Source: Asterias rubens (lineage: Eukaryota; Echinodermata; Asteroidea; Forcipulatida; Asteriidae). From it: a stretch of DNA of 64,000 nt. The notes below the pieces were generated by a model that was given only the letters and a program-made list of their open reading frames with translations, was not told the DNA's origin and did not search any database. The stretch is taken from positions 4,497,171-4,561,170 of the forward strand of contig NC_047069.1 in NCBI RefSeq assembly GCF_902459465.1. The letters run 5' to 3'. Shown piece by piece: positions 34,801 to 42,033 of the stretch (position 1 is the stretch's first letter; the number at the start of each line of letters is the position of its first letter). The translations under genes were made by a program, and so were the position numbers.

Positions 34801-37115
34801 CAAGGTATGAGTTTGAGAAACTCAAGCTCAAATTCATGAATGTTGATCAAACTAAAACACACTGAATTGATCAACGAAGTGCTGCAAACAAATTCTGTTT
34901 ATTTCCTGAAATGCATGTAGCACTTACATTCATAACGCGCGAGTTTGAAATTGTCTAAACGTAGTATCTTGCTTTTAAAGACACTGACACACTGAGATAT
35001 GAAGTACATGTAACTGCAACTTTTTGCACTCATGCCAAGGAATGGTGCCTGCAGCTTTAATTAATTTAAATCACCATAGATTTTGCGCCATGTCTTGGTA
35101 AATGGGAATAAAAATGGGTGATCAAAAATACATCGATTCAAAATGGCACAACAACTACCCTGCTTGTGTCACCAGTTTTTAGCTGGCTAATGGGAAAGTT
35201 GTTCAGAAACAGACGCTGCTCCAGTTTTTCACAATTATCTGATACTTTGTTTTTAAGAAATTCTTAGTTCATTTGAACAGGGTGTTGTAAACTAGAGTGA
35301 CGACGCATTATAAAAGCATTATTATTTATAACTGACGACATTGCAACCTTTTGTGACAACCTGAATGATTTACAACGTCTGCTTACGTTATGCTCTACAA
35401 TGCCGAAGCGTCTCAGATGGGTCTACACATCAACAAAGACAAGACTGTGACTATGTGTACTGGTCCAGACGTCACCTTTGAGATTGATGGTCAGCCACTC
35501 AAAAACATTGACCACTTCCAATACCTAGGGAGCCATCTATCTGCCGACTGCCAGATGAATTACACACTCAAGAGCAGGATCCAGGCTGCGTCCTGTGCCT
35601 TTGGGCACCTGAGAGAACAGATTTTTGACAGCCGTGACCTCAGTCACCTTTGCCAAAGTTTCCGGATCAGATGGAATGGTTTTGTTCCAAATGATGACAT
35701 TTTGATGGTGGCAAAGGTCGATGACATTGAGATAGTTTGGATGCTGTGCCATCTGAGATGGATAGGACACATCCACAGAATGACCGACGACGAGAGACCA
35801 GTCAAAAGCCATCTTTTACAGTGAGCTTGAGGAGGGCACTAGGCGTGCAGGACTGGTTTCCTTATTAATATTGTTATAGTAGAGTTAGTAGAGTTATTAA
35901 ATTTTCTCCATTCCGGCCCCCACCCCCTCCCCCGATTACCATTTTTTAGAGGTCACCCTCAAGTTACAATTTACTTACAGTTTAATTAATACAATCATAA
36001 ACTTTTCTGAAAGTTTGTATATATCGTAGCGTCATACAATATCAACCCTCATATGTTTTCAGTCCCCAACTTTGATTCCCGTTTACTGCAAAGTTGTGCA
36101 AGCTGCACCGGTGACAGAAGCTATGCAGTTTACTCACGGTCTGTATTTTCATCAGGCTTAATCATGCTGAGAATAAAGTTTCCTGTCGTTGGTTATGCTC
36201 AAACATTTATAAAATGATTGATTTTTGGTACTAAGCACTAGTGCATTATTATGCCAACATTCAAATGAGTCAAAGAAACATCATCCAACCTCGAAAGTTA
36301 AAAATAAAATAATTATCTGCGAGATTGAGTTTCATTCAACAATTTTTTTTTTTGATTTACTGCATACTGTAATAAATTCCGATAAATGTAATAAATATTA
36401 AGTCTACATTAGAAAAATTTCAACACACCATGAAGTGAAAGTGTTATTGTTAAAAAATTTGATAGATGATTTGAAAAAAAAGAAGTTAGTTTTTGATTGT
36501 GAACAATTTTCCTGTTATCCTACTGAAAACACATGACACCAGGATACTCAGCGCCTTGACTGGTAGATATGTGCGCTATTATTATAAGACTTCGTTATTA
36601 TTTTTATTATAATCGATCAATTTCGAAGATGGCCCAAATGCCCCAACCAAATCAAATATTCGGATAATTTTCCGTATCGTATGGCGCATCGTAGCCCACC
36701 TTGTTGAGCTGTTAATGGCTCCGCTTTTAATTTAACATCGGTCTCATCACTGTCGCCACTACACTGGTGCGACCGATGTTAAAATACAAGCGGAGCCATT
36801 TACAACTCAACAAGGTGGGCTAGGCGCCATCGTATCTCATTCGATTAGTATAGGCCCTAATTCTTACTTCATACGAACGAAAAAGTGGTGGCGCCATACG
36901 GAAACTTTTCCTATTGGCAGAGGCCGCCGGCATGACACGACCGGGAGCGAGTACAGCGTAACGTCAGTGGGGAGGCCGAGTGGGGAGGTGTGTGTACGGA
37001 CCCGGCCCGCCGCGTACACACGGCCCAGTCATGCCAGTTTTGAGTTTACGTGAGAACTTACAAGTTTACGACACTTACCTTGGTCCCTCAAAAACTCCAG
37101 TTCCCCAGCCTCCAT
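18175..37115 (-). CDS. SCLT1: SCLT1 ortholog (sodium channel and clathrin linker 1), distal appendage coiled-coil protein, 23 coding exons
   Basis: Spliced by hand; every junction is GT-AG, phases agree, and the total of 2349 nt gives 782 residues plus stop. Coding exons 5'-3': 37115-37079, 33096-33029, 32395-32343, 31883-31811, 31274-31219, 30799-30664, 29318-29247, 29033-28983, 28215-28150, 27849-27688, 26922-26831, 26006-25920, 25288-25198, 24533-24363, 23775-23701, 23506-23364, 22758-22566, 22184-22048, 21411-21352, 20833-20755, 20308-20213, 20071-19971, 18424-18175. The N-terminus MEAGELEFLRDQVRRLNAEL resembles vertebrate SCLT1. So do PLIAEYDHQLASLRKQL (exon 4), GREESADNRLTQLQ (exon 11), VRKQCNTNIGKLMEEI (exon 14) and EKRAVEQELE (exon 15). 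Nearly the whole product is predicted coiled coil. In vertebrates SCLT1 sits at centriole distal appendages and is needed for membrane docking of the mother centriole and ciliogenesis. It is longer than the roughly 690-residue vertebrate protein because the last exon adds a Gly/Asn/Ser-rich tail (about residues 717-782). Intron 1 is about 4 kb and full of repeats. UTRs and promoter were not delimited. Confidence 0.93.
19060..19115 (-). mobile_element. SINE head fragment
   Basis: Antisense B-box remnant (gggatttaaatccaga) in SCLT1 intron 22, related to the 1447-1630 type. Confidence 0.4.
19250..19930. mobile_element. decayed hAT-like element rich in GAGTAC motifs
   Basis: Many copies of gagtac/agtacttg/actcgagt occur at 19270-19440 and 19660-19910. 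The right edge read inward is CAGTGCTGTAACAC, like a hAT terminal repeat. The matching left terminus is not clear. The core holds an AAT microsatellite. It lies in SCLT1 intron 22. Confidence 0.4.
19781..19813 (+). repeat. (AAT)n microsatellite
   Basis: About eleven uninterrupted trinucleotide units. Confidence 0.95.
21070..21285 (-). mobile_element. SINE of the 9812-10214 family
   Basis: On the minus strand the head has GGGTTCGAGTCCCGG (B box) and the body has AGGCAAGGCACTTGACC. The 3' part is missing. In SCLT1 intron 19. Confidence 0.75.
22187..22325 (+). repeat. minisatellite, about 13-14 bp unit
   Basis: Around ten diverged copies of a unit like aaattattgattt, in SCLT1 intron 17. Confidence 0.75.
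22790..23012 (+). mobile_element. LINE ORF2 C-terminus, 3' UTR and TTA tail
   Basis: Reads APRLWNSLPDYLRQIHNITL, then QQKLKTHLFLLAFQHLD and stop, followed by gtgcgccttataaatg and a (TTA)n tail. A 5'-truncated non-LTR insertion in SCLT1 intron 16, better preserved than those at 2215 and 6010. Confidence 0.7.
23195..23295. mobile_element. MITE family B fragment
   Basis: Contains catgtcagttcaatgtaaat and ctgtggacgtttgtgtttt, corresponding to the right half of 47362-47664. Confidence 0.45.
23555..23630 (-). mobile_element. SINE head fragment
   Basis: ccagagcttgagttcggtgctc...gctcggccacaact is an antisense tRNA-like head without its B box. Confidence 0.45.
24095..24260 (+). repeat. minisatellite, about 33-38 bp unit
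   Basis: Five diverged units, each with ggagtaacaggcagggcagt or a close variant, in SCLT1 intron 14. Confidence 0.8.
27015..27180 (-). mobile_element. tRNA-headed SINE fragment
   Basis: Antisense B-box-like region (gggattcaaacctgggtc) followed by a decayed A-box region (caccactacaccaac). In SCLT1 intron 10. Confidence 0.5.
27290..27342. repeat. perfect 24-bp inverted repeat, 5-base spacer
   Basis: gatgacccaatctatggagt is the start of the left arm and actccatagattgggtcatc the end of the right arm. All 24 pairs match. In SCLT1 intron 10. Confidence 0.95.
27480..27605 (+). other. hammerhead-like motif in a possible Penelope-type remnant
   Basis: CTGAAGA at 27536-27542 is followed by a 6-bp stem (gatcag / ctgatc), then GAAA and a short hairpin. 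One unpaired C separates the core from the stem, and no good stem I is visible. It is therefore a motif resemblance, not a called ribozyme. Confidence 0.25.
27895..28135. mobile_element. MITE family A, left part
   Basis: Contains ttactcaaaataatcctta, acattgtgagaaacggctcc and ctctgaagtaacataagttt in the order seen at 56245-56633. In SCLT1 intron 9. Confidence 0.7.
28305..28662 (-). mobile_element. complete SINE with tRNA-Leu-like head
   Basis: On the minus strand the head (28662 to about 28575) has A box TGGCCGAGTGG, a CAA-type anticodon region, a variable-arm remnant and B box GGTTCGAATCC. The body ends at the tail tatatagcgcttttcacgcc with ATT repeats. Relatives at 486, 7705, 31900 and 42345. 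In SCLT1 intron 8. Confidence 0.85.
29085..29215 (+). repeat. dispersed repeat, copy 2
   Basis: Partner of 17960-18120: same block order with about 75-80% apparent identity by eye. In SCLT1 intron 7. Confidence 0.65.
29340..29550. mobile_element. MITE family A, right part
   Basis: Contains ggcatctgaaagcacacaa, acaagggtgttttttctttc and acagatttgttattttatgc. Terminal repeat degraded. Confidence 0.6.
29571..29944. mobile_element. MITE family C, complete, TTAA-flanked
   Basis: Terminal inverted repeats: agctattatacactttcggt on the left and accgaaagtgtataatggct on the right, with one mismatch. Each end abuts TTAA. About 370 bp, no ORF. In SCLT1 intron 6. Confidence 0.8.
30540..30612 (-). other. 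histone-type 3' stem-loop in a probable retroelement end
   Basis: On the minus strand 30563-30548 reads GGTTCTTTTCAGAACC followed by ACCCC. That is a 6-bp stem with a TTTC loop and ACC tail, matching the metazoan histone mRNA 3' stem-loop consensus. The preceding AACGTTGAGTTGAAACC is a transposon-like end. No histone ORF lies upstream; SCLT1 exon 6 starts only 100 bp away. Confidence 0.4.
31895..32195 (-). mobile_element. SINE of the 28305-28662 family, decayed
   Basis: Shares tttatatagcgcattt, ctcagctccca, ctctgggtagagagaagcaatt and gagattcgaacccacactcc (antisense B box). In SCLT1 intron 3. Confidence 0.75.
32694..32822. mobile_element. 129-bp GC-rich palindromic MITE-like element
   Basis: Left end ggccgtgtccgaaacggcga and right end tcgtcgtttcggacacggcc are inverted repeats that continue imperfectly inward over about 55 bp. 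In SCLT1 intron 2. Confidence 0.85.
34278..34305 (+). repeat. (AAT)n microsatellite
   Basis: About nine trinucleotide units in SCLT1 intron 1. Confidence 0.9.
34550..34727. mobile_element. 178-bp palindromic MITE-like element
   Basis: Left end gcccggttcatacttcctgc and right end gcaggaagtacgtaaccggg are imperfect inverted repeats. The same right end appears at about 74-101. In SCLT1 intron 1. Confidence 0.8.
35345..35870 (+). pseudogene. non-LTR retrotransposon reverse transcriptase fragment, internally deleted
   Basis: An open frame of about 144 residues reads MGLHINKDKTVTMCTG, then HFQYLGSHLSADCQ (the conserved 'YLG..L..D' block), then KSRIQAASCAFGHLR. It then jumps to FRIRWNGFVPNDDILMVAKV and LRWIGHIHRMTDDE, which belong to the C-terminal part of the same ORF. 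The segment that normally links them is missing. The frame stops at 35822, and the next bases (agcttgaggagggcactagg) still look like the element. Host-gene use is unlikely. In SCLT1 intron 1, antisense to SCLT1. Confidence 0.75.
36527..36612 (+). mobile_element. SINE 3' tail
   Basis: ggatactcagcgccttgact, tggtagatatgtgcgctatt and ataagacttcgttatta match the last 80 bp of 9812-10214. Confidence 0.7.
36692..36821. mobile_element. palindromic element, about 50-bp arms
   Basis: Left end tagcccaccttgttgagctg and right end caactcaacaaggtgggcta pair almost perfectly. Inner arms contain taacatcgg / ccgatgtta around a loop of about 30 bases. Outer flanks continue weakly. About 260 bp inside SCLT1 intron 1 from exon 1. 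Confidence 0.85.
36879..36904 (+). repeat. solo copy of a MITE terminal repeat
   Basis: The 26 bases are identical to the right arm at 41379-41404, including gaaaaagtggtggcgccata. No partner arm was seen nearby. Confidence 0.85.
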
Positions 37116-37867
37116 CTTGATCCTACGTAGTATTTTCAGATTGCATACACACAAAATGTTTTGCTGCCACACCGTGCCCGGAGTGAAATACTTTCTGACA
37201 GGCACAGTTTGTTATTCCAAACTCCTGATTTCAACGGACGCGGTTCTGCTGTCCGCCATCTTGTTCAATTCAAAGCGAGGCTTCAGCGAGACGTTGACAT
37301 GCGCAGCTCTGCAACCAGAAACTTTGTCGACCAATCACGGTCCGAGTTTTCATACCCTTTTTCACACGCCCTAGCTGTTTTAGTGCCAACATTCACTTAA
37401 TAACCAAACCATAAATATTATCTTTTACATAACAAACATTATTATTCCTAAATTCCTGTGCTGTTTGAACAGTAAAAGGAAACTTTACACTTGGTTTTGG
37501 TGGTAGTTTTGAGCATGCGGGATCTGAGGAATAATTTTAGGTCTCCATAGAAATGGAACCTAGACAACGCAAAGTGTCTTTTTGGGCCGAATTCATAAAA
37601 AGTAGCAATTATTTTTTCTAGGCAGTTGCTTACATCTTCAAATACATAAAAATAAGCCGTTGCTAGCAAGCAAAAGCCCTTATTTCAGAAGACACAGGTC
37701 GCGGCCGAGCTCAGCGTTCTCCGGGTTTCAACCTCCCCCCCCCCCCCCCCCCCCCCCAGGGTGTGTAGAGCGGTTACAAGGTTGACGCTTGAAAATAAAG
37801 TATACCATGGGGACGAGGTTGGGGGGATCTGGCATCAGGGGGTTCGCAGACCAGCAACGATAATAAT
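37116..37867. other. SCLT1 upstream region
   Basis: Should contain the SCLT1 5' UTR and promoter. No TATA box or binding site stands out. A poly-C tract lies at about 37733-37758. Confidence 0.35.
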
Positions 37868-38660
37868 TTTGTTCCACGTAAAAAATAATATAATTATGTT
37901 TTACTTCATCTCAAAAATCTAAAAAAAGTTTTCTATACAAATTTGTATTTTAGTGTTTTTAAAATGGTTTATTCGTCCGAATAAAGCCATACGGCCATGA
38001 TACATACATTTTATGCAGTAATTTACAGAAACTTTGTACAAAATAAATAAAAACATAAAACACTGACAACTTTTGAGAAACTTAGGGTAACCCTAACATT
38101 CTACAAAACGAACAGTATTTAGGCATAAATCAAAAATACATACTCGCTAATACCCTTTTAGTTTCTCTAGATAATTGTGGTACGTAGTTGGTGTCATGGT
38201 TTCAAAGTAGGAAATCAGGCGTACAAAAAAAGACGTTTTAAAATAATTATTCACTTCATTTTTGTATGCAGATCTTTAATGTGACGCAGTGCCTTTACTA
38301 ATGATTTGCATCATCCGAATAATAAAATTAGTCTAAAACGTTTACGTCACGTCTGATTTCCGCAAACTACTTCCACACCATGACTTCAAGTGCATCCCCA
38401 AATTACCCCATTGCCAAATTTTTACACAGGCTAACAATTCTCCAAGAAAAGATAAGAAAAAAATCACCCCGGGGGCCATGAAGCACTAAGTGGCTCCCTA
38501 AAGAAGCTAAAGGCAGATGACAAATAATATACAACTGTTACTATAGATGACAAGCGAACAAAATGTACTTTACTATAAAAAAGACTTAAGTTGGGCATAA
38601 ATCGAGTATTAAAAATGTTCAATTCTCCCTCTTTGTGGAGAAAAATAGCCCCACTCAGTA
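37868..38660 (+). repeat. left copy of a diverged direct duplication
   Basis: Shares with 40052-40620, in order: ttccacgt.aaaaaataata, gttggtgtcatggt, gcagatctttaatgtgacg, ctttactaatgatttgcat, caccatgacttcaagt and ggctccctaaagaagctaaa. Confidence 0.75.
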
Positions 38661-38679
38661 ACCCTATGAACTCCCCCCC

Positions 38680-39310
38680 CCCCGGCTGCCTTCGTGGGCC
38701 ATGCCAGGCACGGGGCCCAAACTTCCGATGGACAGACGGTGTTTTTGGAGTACGGCATAGTGCATAAAATCGGAGGCATGGGAGAGATGCCACGGGGGGA
38801 CGAGCATGCGGTGAAAACGCGGTCCGTTATTGAGTACGACCGAGGAGGCCGCCGAGGCTCCCCCCCCCCCCCCCCCGGCTGCCTTGGGGGTCTGGCATGG
38901 GGCCCGATCTGTTGGAAAGACGGTGTTTTTGGAGTACGGCATAGTGCATATAGGAGGCATCGGAGAGATGCCTCGGGTGGACGAGCATCTATAGCGGTGA
39001 AAACGCGGTCCGTTATTAGAGTACGACCGAGGAGGCTGCTGGGGCTCTCGCCCGGCTGCCTTGGGGGTCCGGCATGGGGCCCGATCTGGTGGAAAGACGG
39101 TGTTTTTGGAGTACGGCATATAGTGCAGAGTCGGGGGCTTTCGTGTGAGAGATTATGGGGGCCAGCGGCGTTCCGTGCCCCACGAAAGTTTGCGGTGAAG
39201 ACGCGGTCCGTTATTAAAGCACGACCGACCCGAGGAGGCTGATAGAGCTCCCCTCGGATGCCTTGGAGGCCTGGCATAGGGCCCCGATCTAGAAATGCGG
39301 TCTTCTTGGA
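38680..39310 (+). repeat. GC-rich tandem repeat, about 3.5 copies of about 180-195 bp
   Basis: Each unit has ggctgcctt, a ...atggggcccgatct-like block, agacggtgtttttggagtac, gcatagtgcat and acgcggtccgttatt. Units begin at about 38684, 38876, 39052 and 39247 (partial). Poly-C runs separate some units. Base composition differs sharply from the AT-rich flanks. Confidence 0.85.
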
Positions 39311-39497
39311 GTATAACGTTTATTAGTGTTTGCTTGTTCTATGGGTTGTGTGGGTACGCTAATTGGCGTCCCTGACGCCATTGCTGTTTCCACGTACTGT
39401 GGTGTGTAGCCCATTGGCATCATGTTGTGTTTTGAACAATTTCTCCATTACTACGTAAATCTCGTAGTACCTGTCATATTAATTTTAACAACTTAAA

Positions 39498-39871
39498 AGG
39501 AACACGTTGTCTTGGATCGGACGAGTTGGTCTATAAAAAGCGTTTTTAACAATTTTTTTATAAAATGTACATGGGTAAAAAGATGTTGTAAAAGTAGAAC
39601 ACAATGATCCTCACAAGTTTGCCTCGAAATTGCGAGGTTTGCCTTTTACTGTGCGAACCAACGCGGTCGGCCATTTATGGGAGTCAAAATTTGACTCCCA
39701 TAAAATGGCCGACCGTGTTAGTCGACGAGGTAAAAGAAAAACCGTGCAATTTCGAGGCATGTTTGTGTGGATCATTGTATTCTACTTTTACAACATCTTT
39801 TTACCCATGTGCATTTCATAACAAGTTTACACATGCTTTAAACTCGACCGATCCAAGGCAAACGTGTTCCT
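39498..39871. mobile_element. 374-bp near-full-length palindromic MITE
   Basis: Outer ends aggaacacgttgtcttggat and atccaaggcaaacgtgttcc are inverted repeats. Inner arms match too: acatgggtaaaaagatgttg with its complement at 39792-39811, and tttatgggagtcaaa / tttgactcccataaa at the centre. No ORF of its own. Confidence 0.88.
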
Positions 39872-40051
39872 ATGTATTTTATATGTAAAGTAAGCATTAG
39901 GTGAGGAACTACAAATGTTTTTAATAATCGTCACTTCGTAGATAAAATCAGTATAAAGTGGTGTTCATTTTGAAATAATCAAATTTAATTGACTAAAACT
40001 AGAACTGTATTTTACTCTGATAGAACGGAAATAAAGTTTTTTGAACCATAC

Positions 40052-40620
40052 CATTTTTTCCACGTGAAAAAATAATACAATTTGTATTTGAATCACGGCG
40101 GTGTTGTTGTAGTAGTACCTTTTGAGCTTCTATAATAGTTGTGCGTTGTTGGTGTCATGGTGCCAAGGTAGAAAATCGGACGTACTAGAACTAGAAACGT
40201 ACTAAAATAATTATTTAATTTATGCAGATCTTTAGTGTGACGTGACTTTACTAATGATTTGCATAATGCGAATAATGAAATTAGTCTAAAACGTGTACTT
40301 CACGTCCGATTTCTGCAAAATAATTCAACACCATGACTTCAAGTACGCCCCCAAATTACCCCCTTGCCAATTTTCTGGACAGGTCAATTAATTAAATAAA
40401 TAAAAGTTAAGAAAGATTCATCTTCGGGGGCCACGAAGCACAAGGTGGCTCCCTAAAGAAGCTAAAGACAGATCTCAGACAACTGTATTTCTAGATGACA
40501 ATCGAATGAGTAACGAATATTTAAATTTATTTCTACTTTTAATTTCACATCGATTAACTGCACAGAGCAATTTCCCTTACCTGGAGGGAAAAAAATAACT
40601 CCACTCAAAAAGCTCAGCAA
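40052..40620 (+). repeat. right copy of the diverged direct duplication
   Basis: Partner of 37868-38660, same orientation, about 2.2 kb apart. Ends near ggaaaaaaataactccactca, compared with ggagaaaaatagccccactca at the left copy's end. Confidence 0.75.
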
Positions 40621-41286
40621 TGTTAGATTTCTTTGATCGGTGCGTCATCTCCGCATGGGCGAAGAAGGTGAACTGTAAGCGTTCAATGAGAAACTTCAAA
40701 TCCGGGAAAATAATGTTAGTTTTGAATAAAGGTTGTTAAATCAATGATGATTATATATATCGTTCATAATTATGTGTTTAATGATAAGCTTAATTAATCA
40801 CTATCTGTGTGATGCAATCCATTTATGTAGATTATGTTATGTGCCGAGCAAAATTTTGGTCTGGGCAGGCCCGCCAAGCTGACCACTTGTCGATCTAAAT
40901 TGCGCCACCAATCGGTAGACAATGCTCACGTCATTTTGGTGGTGTCTTTACCTGGACTTCACAAGCGATTAATATGAGTGTTTCCTTAGAAGTACCCGAC
41001 TAGCCCCCAAATCATTGTTTATGTCATTAAACTGAAATTATTATGCAGCAGGCGCCTGCTGAGATTGCATTATTCATGCAAGGAAACACCTTCATCAAGT
41101 GCAACAGATGCATTTTGTTGTCTCTTTAGTCATGCTTTAGTACAGCAGCACTAAGTGTACAATGTATTGTTTGATTCCAAGAGCTGAGATCAGGTAATCT
41201 TTCAATGGAAATACGGAAATGTAATGTAATTGTAATGTATGTTTTTTTGTAATTCTAAATAATTGTAATTGTTGTAAAGGGATAAC

Positions 41287-41404
41287 TTTCCGTATGGCGC
41301 CACCACTTTTTCACTCATTTTTACAAAAAGGGATATATCAATCAGGTAAATTAGATACTATATTATTTTATTTCGAACGAAAAAGTGGTGGCGCCATACG
41401 GAAA
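41287..41404. mobile_element. 118-bp palindromic MITE, 26-bp perfect arms
   Basis: Left arm 41287-41312 begins tttccgtatggcgccaccac. Right arm 41379-41404 is its exact reverse complement. AT-rich centre. A solo arm is at 36879. Confidence 0.92.
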
Positions 41405-41724
41405 CTTTTCCTTAATAACATTGTTATTAATATTATACATTTATTTTAGTTGGAGGTGGAAATAAAGTAGGCCGACATTCAAATTCAACATTTATTTATA
41501 TAACAGTGCACTGTCACTAACTAACAGTAACAGCATGAACAGCGATTCCGACCATTTTGTTGTTGCAACCAACCAAATGCCAGCACAGAGCAGCAGTGGA
41601 ATGTTGCTTAAATTCAATTAAATTTAAACGCCTACGCCTACGGCATACATGGTTTGATTGATTGTAACATTTATGTGGTATGCATTGATCAGTTGATGCT
41701 CTTTTAGTCTTAGGGTATTCTTAT

Positions 41725-41725
<1 letters not shown>

Positions 41726-41782
<57 letters not shown>
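41726..41782 (+). repeat. (AAT)n microsatellite
   Basis: About 18 trinucleotide units, followed by tttatatagcgg, a SINE-tail-like sequence. About 250 bp upstream of the KLHL start codon. Confidence 0.95.
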
Positions 41783-41783
<1 letters not shown>

Positions 41784-42033
41784 ATGTATTTATATAGCGG
41801 CTTTAATGTGGATCAAATCGCTGAACAATAAATAAACAAAACAAGAACAAAGCAAAGAAAGAAAGAAAAACAGAAAAACAAAGGACTAATGACTAGGCTG
41901 ACTGAAAAAGTAGGTCTTGAGGTTTTATGTATTATTTCCAAATAATTATCCTTGTATGTATTTTCTGGCAAAGCAATGACACCGTGTGTTGAGTAACCAC
42001 AACAGAGGGTCAGAGACATAGGTTAAAAGCACC

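Noticed and set aside
38464..39277. Overlapping Pro/Gly-rich ORFs on both strands
   Set aside because: Produced by translating GC-rich tandem repeats and poly-C runs. No splice sites and no family resemblance.
37868..40620. LTR retrotransposon with paired LTRs
   Set aside because: No TG...CA ends, primer-binding site, polypurine tract or gag-pol sequence could be seen, so only a direct duplication is claimed.
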